A stretch of DNA of 64,000 bases from GCA-001856825 sp049965815 (GCA_049965815.1 JBMFVV010000001.1:62001-126000); one strand, 5' to 3'; counted from the first letter of the stretch, positions 42,868 through 51,958 are shown. Program-made: numbers and translations. Notes: generated by a model from the letters alone, not told the origin.

Positions 42868-43875
42868 ATGGCTAACGATACAACCAGTTTCAAGAATCTA
42901 TTATCCAAAAAACCTCTGGTCTTCACTGCGATACCTCTGAGGGATAACAAGACAGGTGACCCTGTCCACGATGATAAAATACTCAAGAACCTCGACGCAA
43001 GGAAGGAAGAGCTGGGAAATGCACTCAGTCCGTTTAGCAGGCTGAATGCCATCAGTGTCCCTGAACTGGTTGAAGAAAATCACGAGGGAAAACCGAGGTA
43101 CAACAGTATATACACCAGAGCCCTTGCGAGAGGTACTGCAGACATACTTCACATAGATGCAATCGTAAACAAGGTGGTTGCGCATATTGAAGACTATGAA
43201 AAATTTGTTGACTGGATAAAGGAAACGCATTCTCTGGGTATACACAACATGATATTTGTGGGAGGTAACACAAGACACCACAGGTATCCCGGACCGAGCG
43301 TCTCAGAAGCAAACGTCATAGCTAGAAGACTCTGGACCCAGTTTCACCAGGAAGAAGTAACCATAGGCAATATCTCACTCCCTGAAAGAAAGGATGAAGC
43401 AAAGAGAATGTTGTTCAAAACACTATCGGGGACGGAATTCTTCACCACGCAGCTTCTCTTTGACAGTGGGCAGATCATAAGTCTTATCTCAGAGTACAAC
43501 AGGCAGTGCAAGGTTGCAGGTGTGAAACCAGCAACGATACTGTTCAGCTTTGGCCCAATAAGAAGTGTTGCTGACCTAAACCTATTGGACTTCCTTGCAG
43601 TCGAACTTCCAGATAAGGCCAAGGATTTCATATTGGAGGGTAACGATGTTGCAGAATCATCCAGACGATCGATCATAAATTCTCTCAGAGTCTATGGAGA
43701 GATTGTCTCGTCAATTGAGCACAATGAAATAGAAGTCCCAATAGGAATAAATGTTGAACAGCTGACGAAATCAAATTTCAAATCTGCAGTGACTATGCTT
43801 GATAACTTTGAAAAAGTAATTGATCTTACCCCCTCAGAAGTGAAAGACCATCTGAAGAGAGTTCATGGAAGTTGA
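42868..43875 (+). CDS. Methylenetetrahydrofolate reductase-like protein
   Basis: A 335-residue probable TIM barrel. LVFTAIPLRDNKTGDPVHDD resembles the start of flavin-dependent MTHFR barrels. Other blocks are VDWIKETHSLGIHNMIFVGGN, RYPGPSVSEANVIARRL, IGNISLPERKDEAKRMLFKTLSGTEFFTTQLLFD and LFSFGPIRSVADLNLLDFLAVELP. The 'GGNISLPER..EA.R...K...GAEFFTTQ..FD' and Y-P-G-P-S-V segments match non-canonical MTHFR-like proteins as I recall them (mycobacterial Rv2172c group). Thermoplasmatales C1 carriers are uncertain, so the substrate may be another pterin. Monocistronic, divergent from the permease. Confidence 0.65.
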   Translation: MANDTTSFKNLLSKKPLVFTAIPLRDNKTGDPVHDDKILKNLDARKEELGNALSPFSRLNAISVPELVEENHEGKPRYNSIYTRALARGTADILHIDAIVNKVVAHIEDYEKFVDWIKETHSLGIHNMIFVGGNTRHHRYPGPSVSEANVIARRLWTQFHQEEVTIGNISLPERKDEAKRMLFKTLSGTEFFTTQLLFDSGQIISLISEYNRQCKVAGVKPATILFSFGPIRSVADLNLLDFLAVELPDKAKDFILEGNDVAESSRRSIINSLRVYGEIVSSIEHNEIEVPIGINVEQLTKSNFKSAVTMLDNFEKVIDLTPSEVKDHLKRVHGS

Positions 43876-44030
43876 ATCCTTCCTGTAATAAGCTAAACCC
43901 TTAATCTCTATAAAATGTGGTTCCTCATTCGGTCTGTTCTTAAAGTCACCGTCATATTGAAATGCTGTCATTGCAGAGCGGCTGCAATTTTTCAACCCAT
44001 AACTCCTATTCACGTTAAAATTACAGAGGA

Positions 44031-44360
44031 CTAAGCAGTGTTGTTAACTTCTTCTCTCAGAATTTCATCAATCTTGGTATTAAGTTCTGCCCTTTTGACC
44101 GTTATCTTCAGGCTTGCGAGATTGTCTTCCATTCTGGTATTCAAATTGTAACAAATTACTTTCTTGACCTTATTGTCGGTGAGCAGTTTCAGAACTCTCC
44201 CGTGCCCGGTTGGATCGTCAGACTCCCTATCGTGAGGATTGTCCTCAAGTTTCTTCCCCAGCACTTTTCCTTTCTCTATGTTTACTATAAGGAAATTCTT
44301 TGATCTTCCAAAGTGTTTTGACACAGTAACTCCATCATCTGTTGGGATACCTATTATCAT
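44031..44360 (-). CDS. NifX/NifB-like dinitrogenase cofactor-family protein
   Basis: A 109-residue domain of the NifX/NafY group. GIPTDDGVTVSKHFGRSKNFLIV is the typical N-terminal block (phospho-loop-like S-x-H-F-G-x-x). NDNxH-like LEDNPHDRESDDPTGHGRVLKLLTDNKVKKVICYN follows, with the conserved His and the Cys. Such stand-alone proteins occur in organisms without nitrogenase and probably bind small iron-sulfur or metal clusters. ATG 44360 chosen over GTG 44363. No nif gene nearby. Confidence 0.85.
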   Translation of the reverse strand: MIIGIPTDDGVTVSKHFGRSKNFLIVNIEKGKVLGKKLEDNPHDRESDDPTGHGRVLKLLTDNKVKKVICYNLNTRMEDNLASLKITVKRAELNTKIDEILREEVNNTA

Positions 44361-44577
44361 CACAGATCATCTGTCCACAGGCTATATCATCCCAATAGAT
44401 TATCCTTTTCTATTTGTTTTAGAGCTTTAGCTGCACTATAGATATAGGCAGACAGGGTGGTGATGGACCATTATCACTGTAAAAAACAAACAGCTTCGGG
44501 AAAGAATGGATTTTATTTACAATGCGGGTCTTATGATATAGGTAATATATACATAGCTTACATAGTAGACAACTGAA

Positions 44578-45525
44578 ATGAACTCGATAGAAGTCAGTAA
44601 TCTAAAGGTGTCATACGATGGAAAGAAATACGTGGTTGATGACCTCAGCTTCGACGTTAAAGAGGGCGAGATATTCGGATTTCTCGGCCCAAATGGAGCA
44701 GGAAAGACTACTACCATTAGAGTTCTGACAACGCTCATAAAACCCACTAAGGGTACCGTAAAAGTACTTGGCATGGATGTGACCAGAAAAGGTCTGGAAA
44801 TCAGGAAAAGGATTGGAGTAATTCTTCAGCAGCCCAGCTATGAATGGAACTTGTCTGTTGAGAAAAATATGTACATATATGCAGCGCTATGGAATATTCC
44901 AAGGAGTCAGGTAAAGAAGAAAATAGACGAGCTGATTGAAAAATTTGACTTGACAGAAATAAGAAAAATCAGTGCCGCAGATATATCTATTGGACAGAGG
45001 AGGAGACTTCAGCTTGTGAGAGAATTGATACACAATTCTGAGCTACTCTTTCTGGACGAACCTACCATTGGCCTTGACCCTATCGCCAGGAAGAATCTCC
45101 TTGCTTATTTCAAATCTCTTGCCAAAGGGGGAACAACGATATTCTTTACCACTCACAACCTGGAAGAGGCAGATTATCTCTGTGACAGGGTAGGAATAAT
45201 AAATCACGGAAAATTGTATGTTATAGATTCAATAGATAATCTTAAGTCAAGCTATGAAGGGGATAGAACAATAGAAGTATTGGTGAACAAGGATCCTGGA
45301 AAACTTGCCGATAGATTGAAATCTAGAGTAGATGGAGCAGTAATTGATAGGTCCTTAGACCCGGATACCCCAATAAAAATAGTTACGGATAAAGTACCTG
45401 AAGCAATGGAAACAATCAACGATTACATCAAGGAAGAGGGGGACTCCCTACTCTGGTTAAATATCAAGAAGACAGAACTTGAAGATGTTTTCTTCAAAGT
45501 GATAGGTGAGCAGCAGAATGAATAG
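44578..45525 (+). CDS. ABC-2 exporter ATP-binding protein (DrrA/CcmA type)
   Basis: A 315-residue ATPase. Walker A GFLGPNGAGKTTTIRVL (about 35-51), Q-loop VILQQPSYE, signature DISIGQRRRLQLV, Walker B ELLFLDEPTIGLDP, and H-loop FFTTHNLEEADYLCDRVGII are all intact. The C-terminal 90 residues form the regulatory extension of DrrA-type exporters. The signature has S-I-G-Q in place of LSGGQ. It overlaps the permease gene that follows. TATA-like taatatatac (about 44543-44552) lies upstream. Cargo unknown: drug, lipid or polysaccharide. Confidence 0.93.
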   Translation: MNSIEVSNLKVSYDGKKYVVDDLSFDVKEGEIFGFLGPNGAGKTTTIRVLTTLIKPTKGTVKVLGMDVTRKGLEIRKRIGVILQQPSYEWNLSVEKNMYIYAALWNIPRSQVKKKIDELIEKFDLTEIRKISAADISIGQRRRLQLVRELIHNSELLFLDEPTIGLDPIARKNLLAYFKSLAKGGTTIFFTTHNLEEADYLCDRVGIINHGKLYVIDSIDNLKSSYEGDRTIEVLVNKDPGKLADRLKSRVDGAVIDRSLDPDTPIKIVTDKVPEAMETINDYIKEEGDSLLWLNIKKTELEDVFFKVIGEQQNE

Positions 45526-46288
45526 CACCGTAAGACTAACCTACAGGATCATCAGGTCCGCTCTGGACATCAACACGATATCATTCCTTGTACTACTTCC
45601 AGTAGGGTACCTGTTGATAATGGGCCTCATGATGGGTTCGATCATACATTCCTTCAACTACGGTGGCGCTAACATTTCATACGTGACGTTCATTGCACCA
45701 GGCATAGTTGCAGACCAGATACTTATGGGAGGGTCCAATGCAGGGTGGGTTCTTTGGTCTGATAAACGAACCGGGATGCTTGAGCAGATCTTTTCCATGC
45801 CATTTTCCAGGTTCCAGTATCAACTTAGCAATCTGATTGCAATGATACTTATCACATTTGGGGGGGCGCTGATTATGATTCTTGTTGCTATACCCTTTAT
45901 TTCCATAAATATAACTGCATATGGATTCCTGTTGGTATTCGTTTATCTTGTCCTTGGCACACTTACTTTTGGATCGATAATGCTTGCCCTCGGTGCTACC
46001 GTGAGATCTAATCAACTTTTCAATGTGATAAGCAACGTGATGTTCTTCATTGTTACTTTCACCAGTTCCGTATTCTACCCTATCACTTCGCAAACCCCCC
46101 GTCCGCTTGCCATTGCTGCAATGATAAATCCGCTGACGTACGTTGTTGACGGAATCAGAGGTGCATTTCTTAATACCAGTGGAGTCACAGATGCTTACTA
46201 CATTGCGGTACTGGTCACAACGTCTACCGTCTTCATGGCTATCGCCTCCTTCACATACAAAAGAATCAAGCTATCTGCAACAGTTTGA
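45518..46288 (+). CDS. ABC-2 type permease
   Basis: A 256-residue membrane subunit with six helices. GLMMGSIIHSFNYGGANISYVTFIAPGIVADQIL is the outward loop typical of ABC-2 permeases. WSDKRTGMLEQIFSMPFSRFQYQLSNLIAMILI is the cytoplasmic coupling segment, and FVTFTSSVFYPI and INPLTYVVDGIRGAFL are the ABC-2 signature. ATG 45518 is preferred: AGGTGA lies eight bases upstream, inside the ATPase gene. Forms the exporter with the ATPase encoded just before it. Confidence 0.92.
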   Translation: MNSTVRLTYRIIRSALDINTISFLVLLPVGYLLIMGLMMGSIIHSFNYGGANISYVTFIAPGIVADQILMGGSNAGWVLWSDKRTGMLEQIFSMPFSRFQYQLSNLIAMILITFGGALIMILVAIPFISINITAYGFLLVFVYLVLGTLTFGSIMLALGATVRSNQLFNVISNVMFFIVTFTSSVFYPITSQTPRPLAIAAMINPLTYVVDGIRGAFLNTSGVTDAYYIAVLVTTSTVFMAIASFTYKRIKLSATV

Positions 46289-46400
46289 CAAGAATGCATA
46301 GAGAGTTTACGTGAGCAACTAGTGGTGACCGAGTAAAATTCACTTAAGACAAAGCTCAGAAATAGATAATGTTTTTATAAAGTACTATTCTTTGATTCCT

Positions 46401-47189
46401 ATGAAAGGTCTTGCCGGTAAGGTAGCGATAGTTACAGCTGCCAGTTCTGGAATTGGGAAGGGCATAGCAAATGTGCTTGCATCTGAAGGATGTAACGTTT
46501 ACATTTCGTCGAGGGACGAAAATAAACTCAGGAAGAGCGCTGATGACATAAAGAAGGAGACAGGGAAAGAGGTCGTAACAATTCCCTGTGATCTCAGCAA
46601 ACCTGATGATGTCAAGGAAATGCTTTCTGAGGTGAAAAATAAGGGTGGCCAAGTTGACTTCCTTGTGATAAACTATGGTGATCCAAGAGTAGCTCCCTTC
46701 CTGGACATAACAGACGAAGACTGGGATTCCAGCTTAAATATGTTCATAAAGAGCACTGTTCGTATGACGAGAAGCGTGCTTCCTGAGATGATCGCTAGAG
46801 GAAATGGGAGGATAGTTTTCGTAACTTCTCTGACTACTAAGCAGCCTCTTGAGAATTTTGCCATTTCAGCATCCCTGAGAGCTGCAGTCGTAAGCCTATC
46901 CAAAGTGCTCTCAATAGAGTACGCACAAAATGGAATTACATTCAATAGCATATCACAAGGATATATTATGACGCCCAGGCTGGAGAACATTGCAAGGAGG
47001 AATGCAGAGAGATCGAATATTTCAATTGAGCAGGCATATGATGCCATTAAACAAACAATACCGGCAAAGAGGTTTGGAACACCAGAGGAGATCGGAAGGC
47101 TGGTATCATTCCTCTGTTCAAGCGACGCTTCTTACATAAATGGGACGAACATCCAGATCGATGGTGGATTTGTAAAGTTCCCATTCTAA
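46401..47189 (+). CDS. Short-chain dehydrogenase/reductase, atypical active site
   Basis: A 262-residue SDR. The cofactor loop AIVTAASSGIGKGIANVLA and the Arg in ISSRDENKLR suggest NADP(H). The usual NAG motif reads INYG, and the catalytic Ser sits in VFVTSLTTKQP. The YxxxK motif is absent: the aligned segment is ISASLRAAVVSLSK, giving Ile for Tyr and no Lys at +4. GTPEEIGRLVSFLCSSDASYINGTNIQIDGG is the normal ending. I recall a subgroup with S-N-S-x-R in this place; its chemistry is unclear. ATG 46401 fits the TATA (tttttata, about 46371-46378); TTG 46392 is less likely. Confidence 0.88.
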   Translation: MKGLAGKVAIVTAASSGIGKGIANVLASEGCNVYISSRDENKLRKSADDIKKETGKEVVTIPCDLSKPDDVKEMLSEVKNKGGQVDFLVINYGDPRVAPFLDITDEDWDSSLNMFIKSTVRMTRSVLPEMIARGNGRIVFVTSLTTKQPLENFAISASLRAAVVSLSKVLSIEYAQNGITFNSISQGYIMTPRLENIARRNAERSNISIEQAYDAIKQTIPAKRFGTPEEIGRLVSFLCSSDASYINGTNIQIDGGFVKFPF

Positions 47190-47304
47190 ACACGATAACT
47201 GCTGGGTGCATTGAAAGATTTCTACTAGTATCCCTCCTGTTCGTGCAGAGTAGAAATGCAATCAGAAAAGAAAGGCTTAATAAGAATACTTTATAGTCAA
47301 GACC

Positions 47305-47958
47305 ATGGAAATTAAGAAAATTTATGATCTGTCTGTTCCGTTAAAAACTTATATGCCCATATGGCCCACCAACCCGCTGGTGAACATTGTACCGGTTGGA
47401 ACTGCTGCACGAGACGGATACAATGTAGAAACGTTTTCCGGAGCCACCCATTCTGGGACTCATGTCGATGCTCCTTACCACATGGTAGATAACGCCATGA
47501 CTGTTGATGAAATACCACTGACACAGCTGGTGGGTGAGGGATACGTCATCAGGCCTGAGCTGGATGGGCCAGAAATAACTTTAGACAGGCTTGAAAAGAA
47601 GTGGAAGAGCGAGTATGACCACAAAATAGTACTAATCAATACAGGCTGGGACAAAAAGAGATCATACTCAAAGGAATTCCAGTTTGACTTTCCTGGATTG
47701 GGCTATGACACGATAGATTTCATGATAAAACATCACCCCAATGTTATAGGCGTTGATACTTTGGGAATTGAGCCGTATGCTCATTCAGATTTTAACGTAC
47801 ACAAGAAACTCCTTTCCCAGAATATTGCATTCATAGAAGACCTGGCAGGGTTAGACCAGCTGACAGAAGGGAAGAAATATCTGATAGCTGCCCTTCCCCT
47901 GAAAGTATATCATGGGAGTGGTGCAATGGCAAGGGTAGTTGCCATGGACGTATTTTAG
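47305..47958 (+). CDS. Cyclase-family metal hydrolase (kynurenine formamidase-like)
   Basis: A 217-residue protein with the cyclase-family signature FSGATHSGTHVDAPYHMVDNAMTVDEIPL (metal ligands His-x-Gly-Thr-His-x-Asp-x-Pro-x-His). Upstream is YDLSVPLKTYMPIWPTNP, and later blocks are HKIVLINTGWDKKR, VIGVDTLGIEPYAHSDFNVHKKLL and YLIAALPLKVYHGSGAMARVVAM. Members hydrolyse amide or cyclic substrates such as N-formylkynurenine or isatin, usually with Zn or Mn. The substrate is not readable. TATA-like cttaataag (47276-47284) is spaced for leaderless ATG 47305. Confidence 0.9.
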   Translation: MEIKKIYDLSVPLKTYMPIWPTNPLVNIVPVGTAARDGYNVETFSGATHSGTHVDAPYHMVDNAMTVDEIPLTQLVGEGYVIRPELDGPEITLDRLEKKWKSEYDHKIVLINTGWDKKRSYSKEFQFDFPGLGYDTIDFMIKHHPNVIGVDTLGIEPYAHSDFNVHKKLLSQNIAFIEDLAGLDQLTEGKKYLIAALPLKVYHGSGAMARVVAMDVF

Positions 47959-48100
47959 GAAGACGCATCTGAACTCATCTTCTTTGACAACGGGTGAAGG
48001 AGTATAATGGTAGATGATCTGATGTCAACATCCATTAGCCCTGTCGCTTAATCCCGCCATTAGACATACTATATATTTCTGATAAAACTATCTTTCAGAT

Positions 48101-49471
48101 ATGATTGTAAAGAACAAGTACACGGGGTCACAGTATGTTGAACTGAAGGATACTACCTTAGAAGAAGCAAAGACTGTATTGCACAGGGCAAAGAAGGCTT
48201 TTCAGGAGTTGAAGGATGTACCATCATTTGAAAGGTACGAAGCCCTATTGAAGGTATCAAAGGAGCTTGAAAGCAGAAGGGAAGAGTTTGCCAAGATAAT
48301 ATCCAATGAAGCGGGAAAGCCGATCAAATATTCCAGGGGAGAGGCAAGAAGGGCGTCCATAACGATGCTCTTTTCAGCAGAAGAGTCAAAGAGGATATAT
48401 GGAGAGACTATCCCAATGGACGTTGAATCTCGTGGCAGGAACAGATTCGCGTATTACAACAGGGTCCCGATAGGACCCGTCTTTTCTATCACTCCGTTCA
48501 ATGATCCTCTGAACTTGGTCGCACATAAGGTTGGACCGGCAATAGCGGCGGGAAATTCTATAATTAACAAACCAGCGTCGCTCACCCCATATTCAGGTTT
48601 CATGCTAAATGAACTTGTGAACAAGAGTGGGCTTCCGGAGAACGCAATGCAGACAGTGATAGCTTCTGGAGGGGGGGAGGTGACAAACTACTTCCTGGCT
48701 TCAGAAGATATCAAAAAGGTCACTTTCACAGGAGGAGTGGAAGCCGCAGATAAGCTCATTAAGAAAGCAGGAATCAAAAAGTATTCAATGGAACTCGGAA
48801 GCAACTCTCCAGTGATAGTATGGAATGACGCAGATCTGGACGCTGCAACAGACGCAATAGTCGATGCTGCAATGGAATCGCAGGGCCAGAACTGTATACA
48901 CTCTCAGAGGATCTTGATTCACAGTGACGTCTATCAAGACCTTTCGAGCAGAATGGTTGAGAGGGTTGCAAAACTCAAAGTTGGGAATCCACTGGAGGAA
49001 TCAACTGACGTTGGACCAATGATTGCAGAGGGTGAGGCAATAAGAGTGGAAAAAGCTGTGAGTGATGCAGTGGCCAGCGGGGCTGAAGTACTTGTCGGTG
49101 GGAAGAGGGATGGAAAGTTCTACTATCCTACTCTGATAAAGAATGTGAAGCATGATCTTGGACTCTGGCACAACGAGATTTTCGGGCCAGTTTCCATTCT
49201 CCAGAAGATAGACAGCTTTGAGGAAGCGATTGCCATGGCAAATGATGTGCCATATGGTCTTCAGGCTGGTATCTACACACACAACCTTGACTTAGCTATG
49301 AAGGCTATACAGATGTTGGATTTCGGGGCGGTTCTCATAAATGATACATCTGATTTCAGGGTAGATGTCATGCCATTCGGAGGCATGAAGCTGAGTGGAC
49401 TGGGAAGGGAAGGAATTAGATTTGCAATCGAGGAAATGACCGAAATAAAGCTTGCGATCTTCAGGAAGTGA
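48101..49471 (+). CDS. NAD(P)-dependent aldehyde dehydrogenase
   Basis: A 456-residue ALDH. NKPASLTPYSGF and VTFTGGVEAADKLIKKAG shape the cofactor site. MELGSNSPVIVWNDADLDAA carries the catalytic Glu. ESQGQNCIHSQRILIHSDVY carries the catalytic Cys (about 268). EIFGPVSILQKIDSFEEAIAMANDVPYGLQAGIYT and PFGGMKLSGLGREG are standard. It is somewhat short at the N-terminus. Thermoplasmatales use aldehyde dehydrogenases for glyceraldehyde in the non-phosphorylative Entner-Doudoroff route, so that is one candidate; a semialdehyde is another. Monocistronic. Confidence 0.92.
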   Translation: MIVKNKYTGSQYVELKDTTLEEAKTVLHRAKKAFQELKDVPSFERYEALLKVSKELESRREEFAKIISNEAGKPIKYSRGEARRASITMLFSAEESKRIYGETIPMDVESRGRNRFAYYNRVPIGPVFSITPFNDPLNLVAHKVGPAIAAGNSIINKPASLTPYSGFMLNELVNKSGLPENAMQTVIASGGGEVTNYFLASEDIKKVTFTGGVEAADKLIKKAGIKKYSMELGSNSPVIVWNDADLDAATDAIVDAAMESQGQNCIHSQRILIHSDVYQDLSSRMVERVAKLKVGNPLEESTDVGPMIAEGEAIRVEKAVSDAVASGAEVLVGGKRDGKFYYPTLIKNVKHDLGLWHNEIFGPVSILQKIDSFEEAIAMANDVPYGLQAGIYTHNLDLAMKAIQMLDFGAVLINDTSDFRVDVMPFGGMKLSGLGREGIRFAIEEMTEIKLAIFRK

Positions 49472-49786
49472 GAAAAGTTTCATCATTAATCACGCAATAG
49501 TGCGAATCTTGCGCTATTTCATCCGGATTATCTACCGCGGATTAGCCTATCTCAGTGGATATGATCTCTTCAGCTTTGCCTGTGATCTGAAACGCTACCT
49601 TTACTACTACAGTGACTGATAATCCTCCAAATCTCTCGCAAACACCTATGTGGGTATTGTGCTTGCATGGAAGGATTCATCCAGTCCTCCTTCTCTTTAA
49701 ATTTTTGAGGAAATTCGGGATTGTGTTCAAAAATTTTACCTATTCAATCACGAAAACTTCTTAAAATGAAAATATGTTGGATTCAC
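49472..49786. other. Intergenic stretch after the aldehyde dehydrogenase
   Basis: 315 bases with no convincing gene (the longer cupin reading from 49721 is discounted). It contains the hairpin at 49496-49518 and a TATA-like cttaaaatg (49759-49767) for the cupin gene. Confidence 0.45.
49496..49518 (+). terminator. Ten-pair hairpin downstream of the aldehyde dehydrogenase
   Basis: AATAGTGCGA, loop ATC, TTGCGCTATT. All ten positions pair if the two G-U pairs of the RNA are counted. It lies 25 bases after the stop. No long T-run follows, so it may be an RNA 3'-end or processing element, not a simple terminator. Confidence 0.35.
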
Positions 49787-50152
49787 ATGGTAGAATTAAA
49801 GAAATTGCCATGGAAAGATGTAAAATCCGAAGAGCTATCCAGTGGACTTTCGCGAAAGCTGATTTATGGCGACAAGGTAATGGTGGCAGAGGTAAGACTC
49901 AAAAAAGGAGTTGTTGTGCCTGAGCACCATCACGAAAGTGAGCAGCTGACATGGATAGTTAAAGGGGAACTGCTTTTCGAAATAGATGGAAAGAAAATCA
50001 CTGTCAGGGAGGGAGAAGTCCTCGTTATTCCTTCAAACAAGCCTCACAAGGCCACTGCTATTGAAGACACCATAGATATGGACATGTTCAGCCCGATAAG
50101 GGAAGACTGGCTTACTGGGAACGATCAATACCTCAGAGGAGGAAAGTCCTAG
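49787..50152 (+). CDS. Small cupin protein
   Basis: A 121-residue single cupin domain. Motif 1 is PEHHHESEQLTWIVKGELLFEIDG (metal ligands His-His-x4-5-Glu), and motif 2 is VREGEVLVIPSNKPHKATAIEDT (final His). No second domain. ATG 49787 fits TATA spacing; an upstream reading from 49721 adds 22 residues of poor coding character. Small cupins act as metal-dependent isomerases, dioxygenases or sugar-binding sensors; no assignment is possible. Tail-to-tail with the OsmC gene, overlapping by four bases. Confidence 0.85.
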   Translation: MVELKKLPWKDVKSEELSSGLSRKLIYGDKVMVAEVRLKKGVVVPEHHHESEQLTWIVKGELLFEIDGKKITVREGEVLVIPSNKPHKATAIEDTIDMDMFSPIREDWLTGNDQYLRGGKS

Positions 50153-50652
50153 ATCTGGGTAACCTCGGTCTTTACTCCGTGCGAAACTATGTAAAATGCA
50201 GGGCATCTGCTAGAATTATTAATTATGTCCTTGATATCCTTATCTGCTTCAACTTCTATCTTAAGTTCCTTGGCTAACGGGAAGTCACTGGGCTGTAACA
50301 TCGGACCAACGTCGTAGAATAGATGCCCCTTCAGTTTTAGCTTGCTCAGTTTTATTCCCTTTAGTGATGCTGTTAGAACTATGGTAGAAGCGTAACATGA
50401 CAGTACACCGAGCATCAGGTAGTTGAGTGGACTCGCGTATACACCCCTTCCACCAAGAACTGACGGCTCATCCACGCCCACCGTGAATGTTGCCATGTTT
50501 GAGGACAGGGTAGCAGTAAACATTGGGCTACCTTCAAAATGAAACTCCCCTTCGATCTGCTTTTCCAGTGGAAAGTGGCCACCATCTGCTTCAACTTTTT
50601 TCTTTGTGTCTCTCACCACGCTCAAATCTAGGTTATTGACAATTTCTGGCAT
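50149..50652 (-). CDS. OsmC/Ohr-family protein
   Basis: A 167-residue protein of the OsmC fold, thiol peroxidases that reduce organic hydroperoxides. The two redox Cys are in MLGVLSCYASTIVLTASLKG and NNSSRCPAFYIVSHGVKTE. PSVLGGRGVYASPLNYLML is the family strand with the catalytic Arg region. Dimeric cytoplasmic enzyme in relatives. ATG 50652; monocistronic. Likely oxidative-stress defence. Confidence 0.88.
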   Translation of the reverse strand: MPEIVNNLDLSVVRDTKKKVEADGGHFPLEKQIEGEFHFEGSPMFTATLSSNMATFTVGVDEPSVLGGRGVYASPLNYLMLGVLSCYASTIVLTASLKGIKLSKLKLKGHLFYDVGPMLQPSDFPLAKELKIEVEADKDIKDIINNSSRCPAFYIVSHGVKTEVTQI

Positions 50653-50731
50653 TTTGCCTCACTGTGTGCAAACTGTGCAGGTCTATATAAGGTTTAGTTC
50701 TTACTTGGTAAGCCGTTCTTTTCTTGGTCCC

Positions 50732-51958
50732 CTACTTTTTATGCTCCCTCAGGAATTTGCCCAATCTCTTCATTCCCTCCTCTACCACATCATCAGATGT
50801 GGCGTAGGATATCCTGATGTAATCATTACCTGAATCACCGAATAGGTATCCCGGCATTACCCCGACCTTATATTTCTTCAGGAGTTCAGCAGACACCTCT
50901 TTTCCCGTCATTCCTGAAGGGGAGACGTCTATCCATCCGTAGAACGCACCCTCAGGTGGAACGATGCCCATCACGTCCCTATACTCATCCACATTCCTAA
51001 GAACCATCTCTCTTCTCCTAGTCCACGTTGCCACCATGTTCTTCACGTATTCCTTAGATTTTTGACTTGTAAGTGCTTCAATTGCTGCATGCTGTGCAAC
51101 GCTTCCAGCACATACAAGTGTATAACCAAGTAGAGATCTCATTTTATCCGTCAGTTCTGAATTAGATGCAGCGAAACCGATCCTCCATCCCATCATCGCA
51201 TACCCCTTAGAGAGACCATTGACCGTGACGGTGCGATCTCTCATGCCTGAAATCGAAGCCATGCTTATGTGCTTATGATTGTCGTATAGTATCTTCTCGT
51301 AGATTTCATCTGATACAACTATCAAATCATGCCTCTCCGCTACTCCTGCAATTCCCTCAAGCTCTTCCTTCGAAAGAACGTGACCCGTGGGATTGGAAGG
51401 CGAATTTATTATCATCAACCTTGTCCTGTCAGTTATTTCCCGCTCAATATCTTCTGGTACAAGCTTGAATCCTTCTTCCCTCCGTAACGGAACCCTGACA
51501 GCCTTTGCACCTGCCAAGCCTGTCAGGATTGGATAGTGAAACCATGCAGGATCTGGAATCAGGACCTCGTCACCCCTGTCAACCAGTGCAAACAGCAACA
51601 GAAATATGGAAGGGGAACTTCCTGGTGACACAACAATTTCATCAGGATCATAAATCAGATTGTTATCTTCCTTCAACTTCCTTGAAATTGCCTCCCGCAG
51701 GGGTAGAATGCCGTTTGATGCTGTGTAATGGGTGAAGTTTGAATCCATTGCTTTCTTGGCTGCCAGGTTAACGAAATCGGCCGTAGGAAAATCCGGTTCG
51801 CCAGCAGTAAGTGGGATGACGTCTTTGGGTAGACCAAGTGCCAGTTTAAATACATCATCATCGATGTTTGTTGCTCTTTCAGAAAGTGAAATTCCTTTTT
51901 TGTGAGCAGTCCTTTGCCTTTCATCAGCTTTATTCATTCTGTCCATAAGTTCTTCCAT
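50732..51958 (-). CDS. Aminotransferase class I/II (aspartate aminotransferase-like)
   Basis: A 408-residue PLP enzyme. It has IPLTAGEPDFPTADFV (substrate-binding Gly/Glu), PGSSPSIFLLLFALVDRGDEVLIPDPAWFHYP, and IINSPSNPTGHVLSKEEL (Asn/Pro motif). Then VVSDEIYEKILYD (Asp binds PLP N1) and TVNGLSKGYAMMGWRIGF, with the Schiff-base Lys in G-L-S-K and the Arg of the carboxylate site. It belongs to the I-gamma type. ATG 51958 is third codon of the longer reading from TTG 51964 and fits TATA-like tttttattg upstream. Substrate pair not determined; homoserine dehydrogenase lies upstream on the same strand. Confidence 0.92.
   Translation of the reverse strand: MEELMDRMNKADERQRTAHKKGISLSERATNIDDDVFKLALGLPKDVIPLTAGEPDFPTADFVNLAAKKAMDSNFTHYTASNGILPLREAISRKLKEDNNLIYDPDEIVVSPGSSPSIFLLLFALVDRGDEVLIPDPAWFHYPILTGLAGAKAVRVPLRREEGFKLVPEDIEREITDRTRLMIINSPSNPTGHVLSKEELEGIAGVAERHDLIVVSDEIYEKILYDNHKHISMASISGMRDRTVTVNGLSKGYAMMGWRIGFAASNSELTDKMRSLLGYTLVCAGSVAQHAAIEALTSQKSKEYVKNMVATWTRRREMVLRNVDEYRDVMGIVPPEGAFYGWIDVSPSGMTGKEVSAELLKKYKVGVMPGYLFGDSGNDYIRISYATSDDVVEEGMKRLGKFLREHKK

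Noticed and set aside
43052..43312. Cys-rich minus-strand ORF in the MTHFR-like gene
   Set aside because: No ordered CxxC spacing, fully antisense to a continuous coding frame, no promoter.
44031..44360. Nitrogen fixation locus suggested by a NifX-like gene
   Set aside because: No nifHDK, nifB or nifEN nearby; stand-alone NifX-like proteins are common in non-fixing organisms.
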